In this document: positions 28,105-39,200 of the stretch, one piece after another | Position numbering within the stretch: position 1 is the stretch's first letter | How the letters are laid out: every line of letters starts with the position of its first letter | Assembly: GCF_012911025.1 (NCBI RefSeq) | Contig: NZ_WUEI01000010.1 | Coordinates: forward strand, 1 to 64,000 | Direction: 5' to 3' | DNA length: 64,000 nucleotides | DNA from: Azoarcus sp. TTM-91 | Lineage (GTDB): Bacteria; Pseudomonadota; Gammaproteobacteria; Burkholderiales; Rhodocyclaceae | The notes under the pieces: model-generated | The model's database searches: none | What the model was told of the DNA's origin: nothing | The model's input: the letters and a program-made list of their open reading frames with translations, nothing else | Position numbers and translations under genes: made by a program

Positions 28105-31100
28105 ATGGATGTGTTTGAATTTCGTGGAAAGTTGGTTCGTGACTACGCTGCGTTTACACGTAGCTTTACCCGTATCCACGCCGAGGACATCAAAGCCTTC
28201 GTTGATGACGCCTACAACTCGGGGCGCTACTGGCCTGCGCCCTTGGTCCAGGTCAATCCCAACTTCAAGGTGGGCGGTACCGTTGAAGCTCTGGTAGCCG
28301 CGGGTGCGCTGTACCCGGAGTGCGGACGCATCTTCCGCGCTGGCAAGTCGGCTTCGAGCATGGGCGTCTCGCTTACCCTCTTCAAACACCAAGAGGAGGC
28401 CATCGGCTTTGCCCAGAGCGGCGAGAGCTATGTCCTGACCACGGGTACCGGTTCGGGCAAGTCGCTGGCCTACTTCATCCCGGTCGTAGACGCCATCCTC
28501 AAGGCTAAGGCAGCCGACCCGACGCCTCGCACCCGGGCCATCGTCATCTACCCAATGAACGCGCTCGCGAATAGCCAGCTTGAGGAGCTTGGCAAGTTTT
28601 TGGGCGACTATGGTGACCATCCGCCCGTGACCTACGGTCGCTACACCGGCCAAGAAAACGACGAGGAGCGCCAGCGGTTGGCCGCGAACCCGCCGGACAT
28701 CCTCCTCACCAACTTCATGATGCTCGAACTGCTCATGACGCGGCAGGACGACAAGGACAAGGCGCTCATTCGCAACGCTCAGGGCCTGCGCTTCCTTGTG
28801 CTGGATGAGTTGCACACCTATCGTGGTCGCCAAGGGGCGGATGTCGCACTGCTGGTGCGTCGGGTGCGCGAGGCGCTTGCCGATAAACTGCAGTGCATCG
28901 GCACCTCGGCGACGATGGCCACCGAAGGCACCGAACAAGCAAAGAACGAGAAAGTGGCCGAGGTTGCCAGTCGCTTGTTCGGCACCCGCATCACGGCCGC
29001 AAGTGTCATCACCGAAACTTTGCAGCGGGTCACGACGGAGCAGTTGCTGGTCGAGCATGTACGGTCGCAACTTGCTGAAGCCATCCGTGCTGGTGTCCCC
29101 GAGTCAGCCTCCTATACGGCGCTCGCCCAAAACCCGCTTGCCGTCTGGGTGGAGCTCACGTTGGGGTTGACCCGCGACGAAGGAAAATGGCGTCGCGCCC
29201 GTCCTATCACCCTGGACGCTGCCGCCGACCAGCTGGCGGCGGATGCCGGTGTTGATGTCGAGCAGGCCAGAAAGGTGTTGGCGGACTTCCTGCTGCTCGC
29301 ATACCGTACAACTGACAAGCCGCCCTCGGAGGGCGGGCGCAGCCTTTTCGCCTTCAAGCTCCATCAGTTCATCTCGGGTGGCAGCAAGGTCTATGGCACC
29401 CTCGAACCTGCCGGGCGGCGCTACCTCACTCTGGAAGGTAGTCAGTTTGTCCCCGGTGACCGTGCACGTAGGCTCTTCGCACTGCACTTCTGTCGTGAGT
29501 GCGGGCAGGAGTACATCCCGGTCTGGGACGAGAATAACTCGGGCGGTCGGGTGTTCAACCCGCGTAGCATCGAGGAACGCAGCCACGAGGACGAGGACGT
29601 CAAGAATGGCTACTTCATGCCGGACACCACGGGCGTCTGGAATGACACGCTCGACCGCTATCCCGAAACCTGGCTGGAGCCCAAAAAAGACGGCGACTTG
29701 AAGCTGCGCTCCAACTACAAGAAGCGTCAGCCCCATCACGTCCGCGTCGATGCAGAAGGCCGGCATACCAGCGACGGGACGACCGGTTGGTACATCCCCG
29801 GCAATTTCGGCTTCTGCCTGCGCTGCGGAGTGGTACATCCGACTGCGGGCAAGGAATCGCTGCGGTTGACTGGCCTGTCAGGCGAGGGACGAAGCTCAGC
29901 GACCACGATGCTTACGCTGTCGGCGTTGCGTTACCTCTACGAGGAAGACGACCAGCTCAAGGAAGAAGCCAAGAAAGTCTTGGGCTTCACGGACAATCGG
30001 CAGGATGCTGCGCTGCAGGTCGGCCACTTCAACGACTTCCTGCAGGTGCTCCTGCAGCGTGCCGCACTTTTCGCAGCGGTTCAGAAGGCAGGCGGTAGCC
30101 TGACCGAGGGCGAAGTCGCGGAGGCCGTTTTCAAGTCACTCGGCTTCGACCGCGACGACTCCGGTGTGCGCGCCGAGTACATGCAAGAGCCCGAAATCAA
30201 GGGCAACGCCCGGCGCCAGGTGCAGGACATCATGCGTGCCATTCTTGGCTATAGGGTTTATTTCGACTTGCGCCGTGGTTGGCGCTACAACAACCCCAAT
30301 CTCGAACAGCTTGGCTTGGTCCACATTGAATATCAGGACCTCGATAACCTCGCGGCTGACACTGGTGAATGGTCAGAAGCCCCGATTGCCTTGCAGGCGG
30401 CGTCGCCCGAAGTCCGAAAGCGGCTCCTGGTCATGCTTTTCGATGCCATGCGCCAGGGGTTGTGTCTTGCGTCGCGCTACCTTGACCGCAGCGAGCTGGA
30501 CCGCCTCAAGACCTCCAGCTACGCCAACCTTCGCGAACCCTGGGGCTTCTCCGAGGACGAAAACCCCATCTCTTCGAACTGGTTCATCGTCGGCGCAAAG
30601 CCGCGCGATGAAGACCGTAGGAACGTCGAGTATCTCGTCTCCGGCAGTGCCCGCTCCAAGCTTGGGCGAGAGTTGAAGCGCCCTAGCAACTGGCGCGAAG
30701 CAGACGAGAGCGACAATCCACACACCGCCAAGCTCAGGGATGAGCAGTGCGAGGAGGTCATCAGGGCGCTGCTCAAGGCGGCCAAGTCCTATGGCCTGGT
30801 GGTGTCGGAAGAGACCGAATTCGGAATCACCGGCTACCAGCTCAACGGCACGGGTCTTTTATGGACGCTTGGTGAGGGCAAGAGCAAGAAGAGCGCGGAT
30901 GACAACGCCTTCTTCCGGAGCCTGTACGGCAATATCGCGGGCATGCTCGCGGACCCTGTGCATCGTCTTTTCGATTTCGAGGCGCGCGAACACACTGCCC
31001 AGGTCGAGCAGGACGAACGGCTGGAGCGCGAGGCTCGCTTCCGCTTCACCCAGAAGGACCGCGACGACTGGCAGGCCGCGAACAACAAGCCGCTGGAATG

Positions 31101-33408
31101 GCTGCCGGTGCTGTTCTGTTCGCCGACCATGGAACTGGGCGTCGATATCTCCTCGCTCAACACCGTATACATGCGAAATGTCCCGCCCACGCCGGCCAAC
31201 TACGCGCAGCGCAGCGGCCGGGCAGGGCGCGCGGGCCAGCCTGCGCTGGTCATCACCTATTGCGCCGCTCAGTCGCCGCATGACCAGTATTTTTTCCGTG
31301 ACCCGGTGCGCATGGTCCACGGCCAGGTCAACCCGCCCACGCTCGACCTTGCCAACCGCGAACTCATCCAGAGCCACCTGCACGCCATCTGGCTGGCCGA
31401 AACCGGCAAGAAGCTCGACAACAGCGTGCGTGGATTGCTTGACATGAACGACCCCGCCGCACCGCTGACCGACGACTACCAGCAGCAGATGGATGCGGAC
31501 GCGCCACAAAAGCGCGCGCACGAGCGCGGACTGCGTGTGCTGGCCATGCTTAACGATGAGCTCACTGAAGAGAAAGCCCCCTGGCATACGCCGACCTTCG
31601 CCGATGAGGTGTTCCGTCGCGCCTTCCTGTCGTTTGACCGGGCGCTCGACCGCTGGCGCGACCTCTTTGCCGCCACTAAGCGGCAGATGGAAATCAACCA
31701 GAAGGTGATGAATAACCCTGCGGCGAGCGAGCGCGACCGGCGGGATGCTAAGCAGCGCCACGATGAAGCCTTCCGCCAGCAGACCCTGCTTCTGCAAGAA
31801 TCGGGCTCTGCCAACTCCGACTTCTACACTTACCGTTATCTGGCGAGTCAGGGCTTCCTGCCAGGCTATAACTTCCCACGCCTGCCGTTGATGGCTTACA
31901 TCCCGGCGCGCAAAGGCAAGATTGGCCGCGAGAACTTTCTCTCGCGCCCGCGCTTCTTGGCCCTGTCCGAGTTCGGTCCTTACAGCCTCATCTACCACGA
32001 GGGCAGCCAGTACCGCGTCGTGCGCGCCATGCTCTCGGTCGGCGCGGAAGACCAGGTCTCGGTTGGTGCCAAGCTCAGCACCGAAGTAGCGCGCATCTGT
32101 CCAGCATGCGGCTACGGCCACTTCCGCAACCAGCGTGATGCCGACCGTTGCGTTTCGTGCAACGCTCCGTTGGCCGACTCCGTTGCGGTGCAGAACCTCT
32201 ACCGCATCGAGAACGTCTCGACCAAACGTGCCGAGCGCATTACCGCCAACGAGGAAGAGCGTACCCGCCAGGGCTACGAGATGCAGACCACCATCCAGTT
32301 CGGCGAACAGGACGGACGCCTTCAGGTCATGCACGCAGTTATGAAGGAAGGCGACACGCCGGTGCTCGAGCTCCAGTACGGTCCCGCCGCGACCGTGTGG
32401 CGAATGAATCTTGGCTGGCGGCGTCGCAAGGAAAAAAGCCTCCTCGGTTTCATGATTAACCCGGTGACCGGGCATTGGGTCGGTGGTGCGGAAGAGTCTG
32501 GCGAGGCCGAAGCCGACACCCCACCCGATAAGACCCCACCGCAGCGCATCGTCCCCTACGTGGAGGACCGCCGTAACGTACTCATCGTGCGCCCGCTCGA
32601 AGAGCTCGACGTTAAGACCATGGCGACGCTGCAGTACGCCCTCAAGCGCGGCATCGAAGCGGTCTATCAGCTCGAAGAGAGCGAGTTGATGGCAGAACCC
32701 CTGCCGAAGGCCGACCTGCGCCGTTCCATCCTGTTCTACGAATCTGCCGAAGGTGGCGCAGGGGTGCTGACCCGCCTGGCGACTGAGCCTGAAGCCCTGG
32801 CCAGGGTCGCTGGCGAAGCACTCGCCATCATGCACTTCCGCCGCCCTGATTCGGGCGTCTGGACCCGAGCGCAATTGGTCGAAGAGCTCGACGCCGACGG
32901 CAAGCCCATCTGCGAGGCGGGCTGCTACCGCTGCTTGCTCTCCTACTACAACCAGCCCGACCACGTGAACATTGACCGGCAGGATGCCGACAACGAGGGC
33001 AAGGTACTCGACATCCTGTGTCAGCTGTCGCACGCGAGGGGCGAGGCTGGCAGTTTCGGTCGTACGGCCGAGGCGCAGCTCGGTGAGTTGGAACGCGTTT
33101 CCGGAAGTTCTCTCGAGCTGTCGTGGCTGAACTATGTCCGTGAGCATGGCTATCGGTTGCCCGACAAGGGGCAGCACACCATCGAGCGCTGTCAGGCGTC
33201 GGCGGATTACTTCTACGAGGACTGGAAGGCGGCCGTCTTCATCGACGGGCCGCATCATGAGGCCGAAGTTCAGGCCGAGCGCGACGCCGTCATCAACGCA
33301 TGTCTGGAAGCCGTCGGTTACTACGTTGTTCGCTTCCCCAAAGACACCCACCGCTGGCCTGAGGTCTTCAAGACCCATGCTGGCCTGTTCGGAACTGGAA
33401 ACACCTGA
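28105..33408 (+). CDS. Giant SF2 helicase of the DUF1998/MrfA-DruE type with C-terminal nuclease-like domain
   Basis: The 1767-aa product has a DEAD-like N-terminal half: Walker A GTGSGKS at 114-120, DELH (234-237, in the DELHTYRG context typical of MrfA/DrmA/DruE helicases) and GTSATM. The C-terminal helicase motifs are SPTMELGVDIS (about 1006) and QRSGRAGR (about 1035). Cys pairs (CRECG, CPACG...CVSC, CEAGCYRC near 1603) fit the DUF1998 zinc region. The last 60 residues (VFIDGPHH near 1711, then GYYVVRFP) resemble a Vsr/DUF559-type nuclease fold. Its size equals DrmA plus DrmB of DISARM, or DruE of Druantia. ATG 28105 gives the family-like start MDVFEFR; ATG 28066 would add 13 residues. Confidence 0.85.
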   Translation: MDVFEFRGKLVRDYAAFTRSFTRIHAEDIKAFVDDAYNSGRYWPAPLVQVNPNFKVGGTVEALVAAGALYPECGRIFRAGKSASSMGVSLTLFKHQEEAIGFAQSGESYVLTTGTGSGKSLAYFIPVVDAILKAKAADPTPRTRAIVIYPMNALANSQLEELGKFLGDYGDHPPVTYGRYTGQENDEERQRLAANPPDILLTNFMMLELLMTRQDDKDKALIRNAQGLRFLVLDELHTYRGRQGADVALLVRRVREALADKLQCIGTSATMATEGTEQAKNEKVAEVASRLFGTRITAASVITETLQRVTTEQLLVEHVRSQLAEAIRAGVPESASYTALAQNPLAVWVELTLGLTRDEGKWRRARPITLDAAADQLAADAGVDVEQARKVLADFLLLAYRTTDKPPSEGGRSLFAFKLHQFISGGSKVYGTLEPAGRRYLTLEGSQFVPGDRARRLFALHFCRECGQEYIPVWDENNSGGRVFNPRSIEERSHEDEDVKNGYFMPDTTGVWNDTLDRYPETWLEPKKDGDLKLRSNYKKRQPHHVRVDAEGRHTSDGTTGWYIPGNFGFCLRCGVVHPTAGKESLRLTGLSGEGRSSATTMLTLSALRYLYEEDDQLKEEAKKVLGFTDNRQDAALQVGHFNDFLQVLLQRAALFAAVQKAGGSLTEGEVAEAVFKSLGFDRDDSGVRAEYMQEPEIKGNARRQVQDIMRAILGYRVYFDLRRGWRYNNPNLEQLGLVHIEYQDLDNLAADTGEWSEAPIALQAASPEVRKRLLVMLFDAMRQGLCLASRYLDRSELDRLKTSSYANLREPWGFSEDENPISSNWFIVGAKPRDEDRRNVEYLVSGSARSKLGRELKRPSNWREADESDNPHTAKLRDEQCEEVIRALLKAAKSYGLVVSEETEFGITGYQLNGTGLLWTLGEGKSKKSADDNAFFRSLYGNIAGMLADPVHRLFDFEAREHTAQVEQDERLEREARFRFTQKDRDDWQAANNKPLEWLPVLFCSPTMELGVDISSLNTVYMRNVPPTPANYAQRSGRAGRAGQPALVITYCAAQSPHDQYFFRDPVRMVHGQVNPPTLDLANRELIQSHLHAIWLAETGKKLDNSVRGLLDMNDPAAPLTDDYQQQMDADAPQKRAHERGLRVLAMLNDELTEEKAPWHTPTFADEVFRRAFLSFDRALDRWRDLFAATKRQMEINQKVMNNPAASERDRRDAKQRHDEAFRQQTLLLQESGSANSDFYTYRYLASQGFLPGYNFPRLPLMAYIPARKGKIGRENFLSRPRFLALSEFGPYSLIYHEGSQYRVVRAMLSVGAEDQVSVGAKLSTEVARICPACGYGHFRNQRDADRCVSCNAPLADSVAVQNLYRIENVSTKRAERITANEEERTRQGYEMQTTIQFGEQDGRLQVMHAVMKEGDTPVLELQYGPAATVWRMNLGWRRRKEKSLLGFMINPVTGHWVGGAEESGEAEADTPPDKTPPQRIVPYVEDRRNVLIVRPLEELDVKTMATLQYALKRGIEAVYQLEESELMAEPLPKADLRRSILFYESAEGGAGVLTRLATEPEALARVAGEALAIMHFRRPDSGVWTRAQLVEELDADGKPICEAGCYRCLLSYYNQPDHVNIDRQDADNEGKVLDILCQLSHARGEAGSFGRTAEAQLGELERVSGSSLELSWLNYVREHGYRLPDKGQHTIERCQASADYFYEDWKAAVFIDGPHHEAEVQAERDAVINACLEAVGYYVVRFPKDTHRWPEVFKTHAGLFGTGNT

Positions 33409-33410
33409 CC

Positions 33411-36263
33411 ATGACGGTTCAAGCTTCTTTTCAACCGGGCTCCCTCGTCTCTGCCCGCGGCCGTGAGTGGATTGTCCTGCCGCAGTCCTCAGGCGACACA
33501 CTCCATCTTCGTCCACTCGGCGCCACCGACGACGACGCTACCCTTATCTACTTGCCCATCGAACCCGGGCCGGTAGGGCCGGCTACATTCCCCTGGCCCA
33601 CGGCTGAGCAGGCCTCGAACTTCGCCGCTGGCCAACTCTTGCGCGATGCACTACAGCTCAAGCTGCGCACCGGCGCCGGCCCTTTCCGCAGCTTTGGCAA
33701 CATCGCCGTTGAGCCACGCGCTTACCAGCTCGTCCCCTTGCTGATGGCGCTCAAGCAGGAAGTGGTACGCCTGCTGATTGCGGATGACGTGGGTATCGGC
33801 AAGACCATCGAAGCGGCGCTCATCGTTCGTGAGTTGCTCGACCGTGGCGAAATCAATCGCATGGCCGTGCTTTGCCCACCGCACCTGTGCGAGCAATGGC
33901 AGCGCGAGCTTAAGGAGCGCTTCCACATCAATGCGGTTGTGGTTCGCAACACCACCGCCAATCGCCTGGAGCGCGGCTTGCCAGCGAACCAGTCGGTGTT
34001 CGAGGCCTATCCCTTTACCGTGGTCAGCCTGGACTACATCAAGTCCGACCGGCGCCGGGACGAGTTTCAACGCGCCTGCCCGGAGTGCGTGATTGTCGAT
34101 GAAGCGCATACCTGCACCTTCAGCGGCCAGGGCAAGCAGAAGCGCTACACCCTGTTGAAGGGGCTGGCTGACGACACGTCGCGCCACATGGTGCTGCTCA
34201 CTGCGACCCCGCACTCAGGCGACGAAGAGGCCTTCTACAACCTGCTTGGGCTGCTCCATCCGGCGTTCCGCGAACTGAAGGACATCCCTTCGGACGCCCG
34301 TCGTCCGTTGCGTGAGCAACTCGCTAACCATTTCGTACAGCGCCGCCGCCCGGACATCGAGGAGTGGAATGACCGCAACGTCTTTCCCGAGCGCTTCTCG
34401 GCTGAAATCACCTACAAGCTCACCGGCGAGTGGGGGCGGCTGTTCGACGAAGTGCTCGACTACGCCCGCGACCTGGTCGAGCGCGCCGAGGGCAAGGGGC
34501 TCCTGCAGCAACGCATGAGCTGGTGGGCCGCGCTCGCCCTGCTGCGCTGCATCTCCTCTTCGCCAGCAGCCGCCGTCAACGCCTTGCGGACACGGCTGCA
34601 GGGTACAGGGCCGACTGAGGACACAGACGCCTCGGCCGTCGAACTCACGCTGGAGGAGGCAGAAGAGCAGGGCCGCGAGCGGGTGCTCGATGGTGTTGAG
34701 GACGACCTCTCCACCCAGGACATCGAACCGGGTGCCCGCACCGAAGACGGCGCCCGGCTTACCGAGTTGATTGAGCGTGCCGAGGGGCTGGCCGGTCCAT
34801 CCAAGGACCCCAAGCTCAAGAAACTCATTGACCACCTCAAGGAGCTCACCGAATCCGGGTTCCAGCCGGTGGTGTTCTGCCGCTACATCGCCACGGCGCA
34901 TTACGTGGCTGAGCATCTGCGCACTGTGTTCCGCAGCCATCAGGTAACACCGGTGACAGGCCAGTTTGCACCCGCCGAACGGGAAGCGACCGTCGAAGCA
35001 ATGGGTGAAGCCGAACAGCGCATCCTGGTCGCGACCGACTGCCTGTCCGAAGGCATCAACCTGCAGAACCTCTTCACCGCCGTAGTGCACTACGACCTGT
35101 CGTGGAACCCTACCCGCCACGAGCAGCGAGAAGGCCGTGTAGACCGCTTCGGCCAGAAGGCGCGCGAAGTGCGCACCACCATGCTCTACGGTCAGGACAA
35201 CCCGGTCGATGGTGCCGTGCTGCAGGTCATCCTGCGCAAGGCTGAGAGCATCCGCAAGGAACTTGGCGTGCTGGTGCCCATGCCCGACGATGAGGGCAAA
35301 CTCACCCAGGCCCTGGTCGGCGCGGTGCTGCTGCGCAAGGGCACGACGACTACCCGCATGCCGCAACTGGGGCTCGACTTCGGCGACCCAGAGCATTCCA
35401 TCGACACCGCGTGGACATCGGCGCGCGAAAAGGCTGCCAAGAACCGCACCCTGTTCGCTCAGCGCCGCCTCAAGCCCGAGGATGTGCTGCCCGAATGGCA
35501 GAAGACGCTGGCCGTACTCGGTGGCGAGGCCGACGTGGCGCGCTTCGTCAAACGGGCCGCACAGCAGCTCGGCGCCCCGATGGAAGAAACCAGCAAGGCC
35601 GGTGTGTCGCATTGGAAACTCCACGCCTCCAGCCTGCCCTTGGCAGTGCGCGAGCGCCTGGAAGGCGAGGGACTCTCGGGTACGCTGCGCATCGACTTCC
35701 ATCAGCCGCCGGCGCCGGGAACGCAGTTCATCCAGCGCACCCATCCGCTCGTCGCGGTGCTCGCGGACTTCCTGCTTGAAACTGCGCTGGATGATGCATC
35801 AGTCGAGGCCGACACCGCACTCGATGCCGTCGCCCGCGCGGGCGCCATCTTCACCGAGGCCGTTGAGACGCGCACCACCGTCCTGCTGGTCCGCCTGCGT
35901 CACCAGCTCACCGTCAGCCACCGGGGTCAGTCCCGCCTGTTGTTGTGCGAGGAGACCGTCACAGTCGGGCTGGAGGCAGGTAGCGAATCGAACCCGCTTG
36001 CGGATACAGCAGCCCGCTCGCTGATGGCGGCCGAGCCTGCCCGCAACATGCCACCGCCGCTGCGGGACCAACACATCCAGCGCGCGCTGACGCAATTGCC
36101 GGAGCTTCAACCCACGCTGGAAACACTCGCCCGTGCCCGCGCCCAGCAACTGCTCGAAGACCACCGCCGTGTGCGGGTGGCGTCCGATGCGCGCGGTGAA
36201 TACCGCGTCACGCCCAGCTTGCCGGTAGACATCATGGGTGTCTTCGTTCTCATCCCGGCCTGA
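33411..36263 (+). CDS. SNF2-family helicase, DrmD-like
   Basis: The 950-aa product has Walker A DVGIGKT at 126-132, DEAH at 230-233, TATPHSG near 265, and C-terminal motifs ATDCLSEGINLQ and EGRVDRFGQ (about 574). This architecture matches DrmD, the SNF2-like helicase of class 1 DISARM, thought to translocate on DNA during discrimination of invading DNA. It begins 2 bases after the giant helicase stop, so the two are translated together. Confidence 0.85.
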   Translation: MTVQASFQPGSLVSARGREWIVLPQSSGDTLHLRPLGATDDDATLIYLPIEPGPVGPATFPWPTAEQASNFAAGQLLRDALQLKLRTGAGPFRSFGNIAVEPRAYQLVPLLMALKQEVVRLLIADDVGIGKTIEAALIVRELLDRGEINRMAVLCPPHLCEQWQRELKERFHINAVVVRNTTANRLERGLPANQSVFEAYPFTVVSLDYIKSDRRRDEFQRACPECVIVDEAHTCTFSGQGKQKRYTLLKGLADDTSRHMVLLTATPHSGDEEAFYNLLGLLHPAFRELKDIPSDARRPLREQLANHFVQRRRPDIEEWNDRNVFPERFSAEITYKLTGEWGRLFDEVLDYARDLVERAEGKGLLQQRMSWWAALALLRCISSSPAAAVNALRTRLQGTGPTEDTDASAVELTLEEAEEQGRERVLDGVEDDLSTQDIEPGARTEDGARLTELIERAEGLAGPSKDPKLKKLIDHLKELTESGFQPVVFCRYIATAHYVAEHLRTVFRSHQVTPVTGQFAPAEREATVEAMGEAEQRILVATDCLSEGINLQNLFTAVVHYDLSWNPTRHEQREGRVDRFGQKAREVRTTMLYGQDNPVDGAVLQVILRKAESIRKELGVLVPMPDDEGKLTQALVGAVLLRKGTTTTRMPQLGLDFGDPEHSIDTAWTSAREKAAKNRTLFAQRRLKPEDVLPEWQKTLAVLGGEADVARFVKRAAQQLGAPMEETSKAGVSHWKLHASSLPLAVRERLEGEGLSGTLRIDFHQPPAPGTQFIQRTHPLVAVLADFLLETALDDASVEADTALDAVARAGAIFTEAVETRTTVLLVRLRHQLTVSHRGQSRLLLCEETVTVGLEAGSESNPLADTAARSLMAAEPARNMPPPLRDQHIQRALTQLPELQPTLETLARARAQQLLEDHRRVRVASDARGEYRVTPSLPVDIMGVFVLIPA

Positions 36264-36290
36264 TGCCAGCAAACAGGAATCGACAAGAAG

Positions 36291-39200
36291 ATGGCTCGCC
36301 GTAACAACCACGAACTCGCCTTTGCTGCCCTGTCCATTGAAGGCGCTTTGCTCGCACCGGACTTCCTCAACAAGGTTGCGCACCTCGATGCCGCCGAGCA
36401 GTCGGAGGCCGACTACGACATCCCCCGCGGGCTCAAGCTGCGCGACGAAATCGGGCGCTACTGGAAGATTGCCCAGAACCTCTGGCAGGACTTCTCGGTC
36501 CGGCGCGTGCGTGCCGACCTGGATAGCCACGCGGTAACAGCACGCGATTTCCTTGAGCCTTTCTGCCGACAAGTGCTGGGCTTTGCTGACTCGCGTGCAG
36601 TGGGGCAAGTGACCCTCGATGAGCGCATTTTCCCAATTGGCTTCGCCGCCGGTGAAGGCAGGGTGCCATTGGTTTTCGCCGCCCACGACCAGGGCTTGGA
36701 CAAACCTAGTACCCGCCACGGCGATGGCGTGCGCCGCCGCTCGCCCTTCCTGCTCGCACAGGAATACCTCAACGCCAGCGGCGACTGCCTGTGGGCGGTG
36801 GTCAGCAACGGCCTCAAGCTGCGCATTCTGCGCGACAACCCCAGCCTCACCCGTCCGGCCTACATCGAGGCCGACCTGGAAGCCATCTTCAACGAGGGCC
36901 TCTACCCGGACTTCACTGCACTGTGGCTGCTCGCCCATGCCTCCCGCTTCGGCAAAGTCGGTACCGAGCCGGCCGACTGCGCCCTGGAGCGCTGGCGCAA
37001 CACCGCGCAGGAGGACGGCATTCGCGCCCGCGACCGCCTGCGGGTGGGCGTCACCGAAGCCCTGCGCGCGCTCGGCACGGGCTTCCTCGCCCACAAGGAC
37101 AACGCTGAGCTGCGCCGCCGCATCGAAGCCGGTGAAATCAGCACCCAAGCCTACTTCGAGCAACTGCTGCGCCTCATCTACCGCTTCATCTTCCTCACCA
37201 CCATCGAAGACCGCGAAGTCGTCTTCGCCCCGGACGCCACCCCGGAAGCCCGCGAACGCTACCTGGCCGGCTACAGCCTGACCCGCCTGCGTCAGCTCGC
37301 CGCCCGCCGCCGCAGCTATGATCGTCACGCTGACCTGTGGCAGGTGCTCACCATTACCTTCGCCGGCCTGGGCCGGGGCCAGCCGGCGCTCGGCCTGCCC
37401 GCGCTCGGCGGCCTTTTTGATGCAGCCCAGTGCCCGGACCTGGATACCGGCCGCCTGGAAAACCAAGCCCTGCTCTCGGCCCTCTTCAGCCTCTGCTTCT
37501 TCCGCGATGGCGCGGCGCTCTCGCGGGTGAACTACCGCGACATGGATTCCGAAGAACTCGGCAGCGTCTATGAGAGCCTGCTGGAGCTGGTGCCCGAGGT
37601 CACCTTCACCGGCGGCGCACGCCGTTTCGGCTTCGTCGGCGACGAGGAGGAGGGCAGCACCAAAGGCAACGCCCGCAAGCTCACCGGCTCTTACTACACC
37701 CCGGACAGCCTGGTGCAGGAACTCATCAAGAGCGCGCTGGAACCGGTCATCGCCCGCACCCTGGCCGAAAACCCGCAGGCGCCGGTTCAGGCCCTGCTGG
37801 CACTCACCGCCTGCGACCCGGCCTGCGGCTCCGGCCATTTCCTGCTCGCAGCCGCCCGCCGTATCGCCGATGAAGTCGCCCTGCTGCGCGCCCCGGAAGG
37901 CAACCCCAGCCAGCAGGACTTCCGCCATGCCCTGCGCGACGTGGTGGCCCACTGCATCTATGGTGTGGACAAGAACCCCATGGCGGTGGAACTGGCCCGC
38001 ACCGCCCTGTGGCTGGAAGCCTATACCCCCGACCGGCCGCTCACCTTCCTCGACGCCCACCTGCGCTGCGGCGACGCCCTGCTCGGCGTGCTGGATGAAG
38101 CCATCCTGCAGGACGGTATCCCGGACAAGGCCTTCAATGCGCTGTCCGGTGACGACAAGGAGGTGGTCAAACGCATCAAGAAGGCCAACCGCGACGCGGC
38201 GAAAGGCATCGCCAAGGCCAGGGAAAAATCTCGCCAGATGCTGAGCCTGGACCTGGGCGAAAACATCGATGCCGCCGCCTTCGAGGCCCTGCCGGACGAC
38301 ACCCTGGAAGCCCTGCAAGCCAAGCGCGCCGCCCATGCCGCGCTGGAAGCGAACATTGCCGCCTCCAAAGCCCGGCTGGCGGCGGACCTCTTCGTCGCCG
38401 CCTTCGTGCTGCCCAAGACGGCGGAAACGGAAGCCCGCGTGCCCACCAGCCAGGACCTATGGCTGGTGCTGAACGGTGACAACCCGCGCCCCGGCATCGA
38501 CGAGTCGGCCCATGCTGCCGCCCAGGCCGCGCAAGCCTTCCACTGGTGGCAGGCGTTTCCTCAGGTCAAGGCCAGGGGCGGCTTCGATGTGCTGCTGGGA
38601 AACCCGCCGTGGGAGCGCATCAAGCTGCAGGAGGAAGAGTTCTTCGCCACCCGCAGCCCGCTGGTCGCCGAGGCGCAGCACAAGGCCGAGCGCGGCCGGC
38701 GCATCGGGCTGCTGGCCGAGGGCATGTTGCTGCACACCCTGTACCCTGAGGTGGAAGCCGCCCAGGGGCTGGTGCCGCCCAATGGTGCGGAGCAGTCGCT
38801 GTATGCGGAGTTCCTCGCCGCGCGGCGCAATGCCGAGGCCGCCAGCCTGTTCGCCCACGATGCCGGGCGTTATCCGCTCACCGGCGTGGGTGATGTGAAT
38901 ACCTATGCGTTGTTTGCCGAGAGCTTCGCGCAGTTGATGGCCGAAGCGGGCCGGGCGGGTTTCATCGTGCCCACTGGCATCGCCACCGATGACAGTACCA
39001 AGGCGTTCTTTGCCGGGCTGACGCAGGCGGGAAGGCTCGCCAGCCTGTACGACATCGAGAACCGGGAGGCTGTCTTTCCATCGGTTCATCGCAGCTACAA
39101 GTTCTGCCTGCTGACCCTGGGCCGTGCCGAGGCCGCCGAGTTCGTCTGCTTCGCCGCTCAGACCCACCAGCTGGCCGACCTGCGCCGCCGTTTCACGCTG

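Noticed and set aside
30859..33516. 885-codon open frame antisense to the giant helicase
   Set aside because: GC-rich codon bias of the real gene leaves the opposite strand open. The translation has no family-like motif, and the sense strand has clear helicase motifs.
35799..38336. 845-codon open frame antisense to the SNF2 and methylase genes
   Set aside because: It spans the junction of two well-supported genes and reads as Gly/Ala/Val-rich low complexity; a shadow frame.
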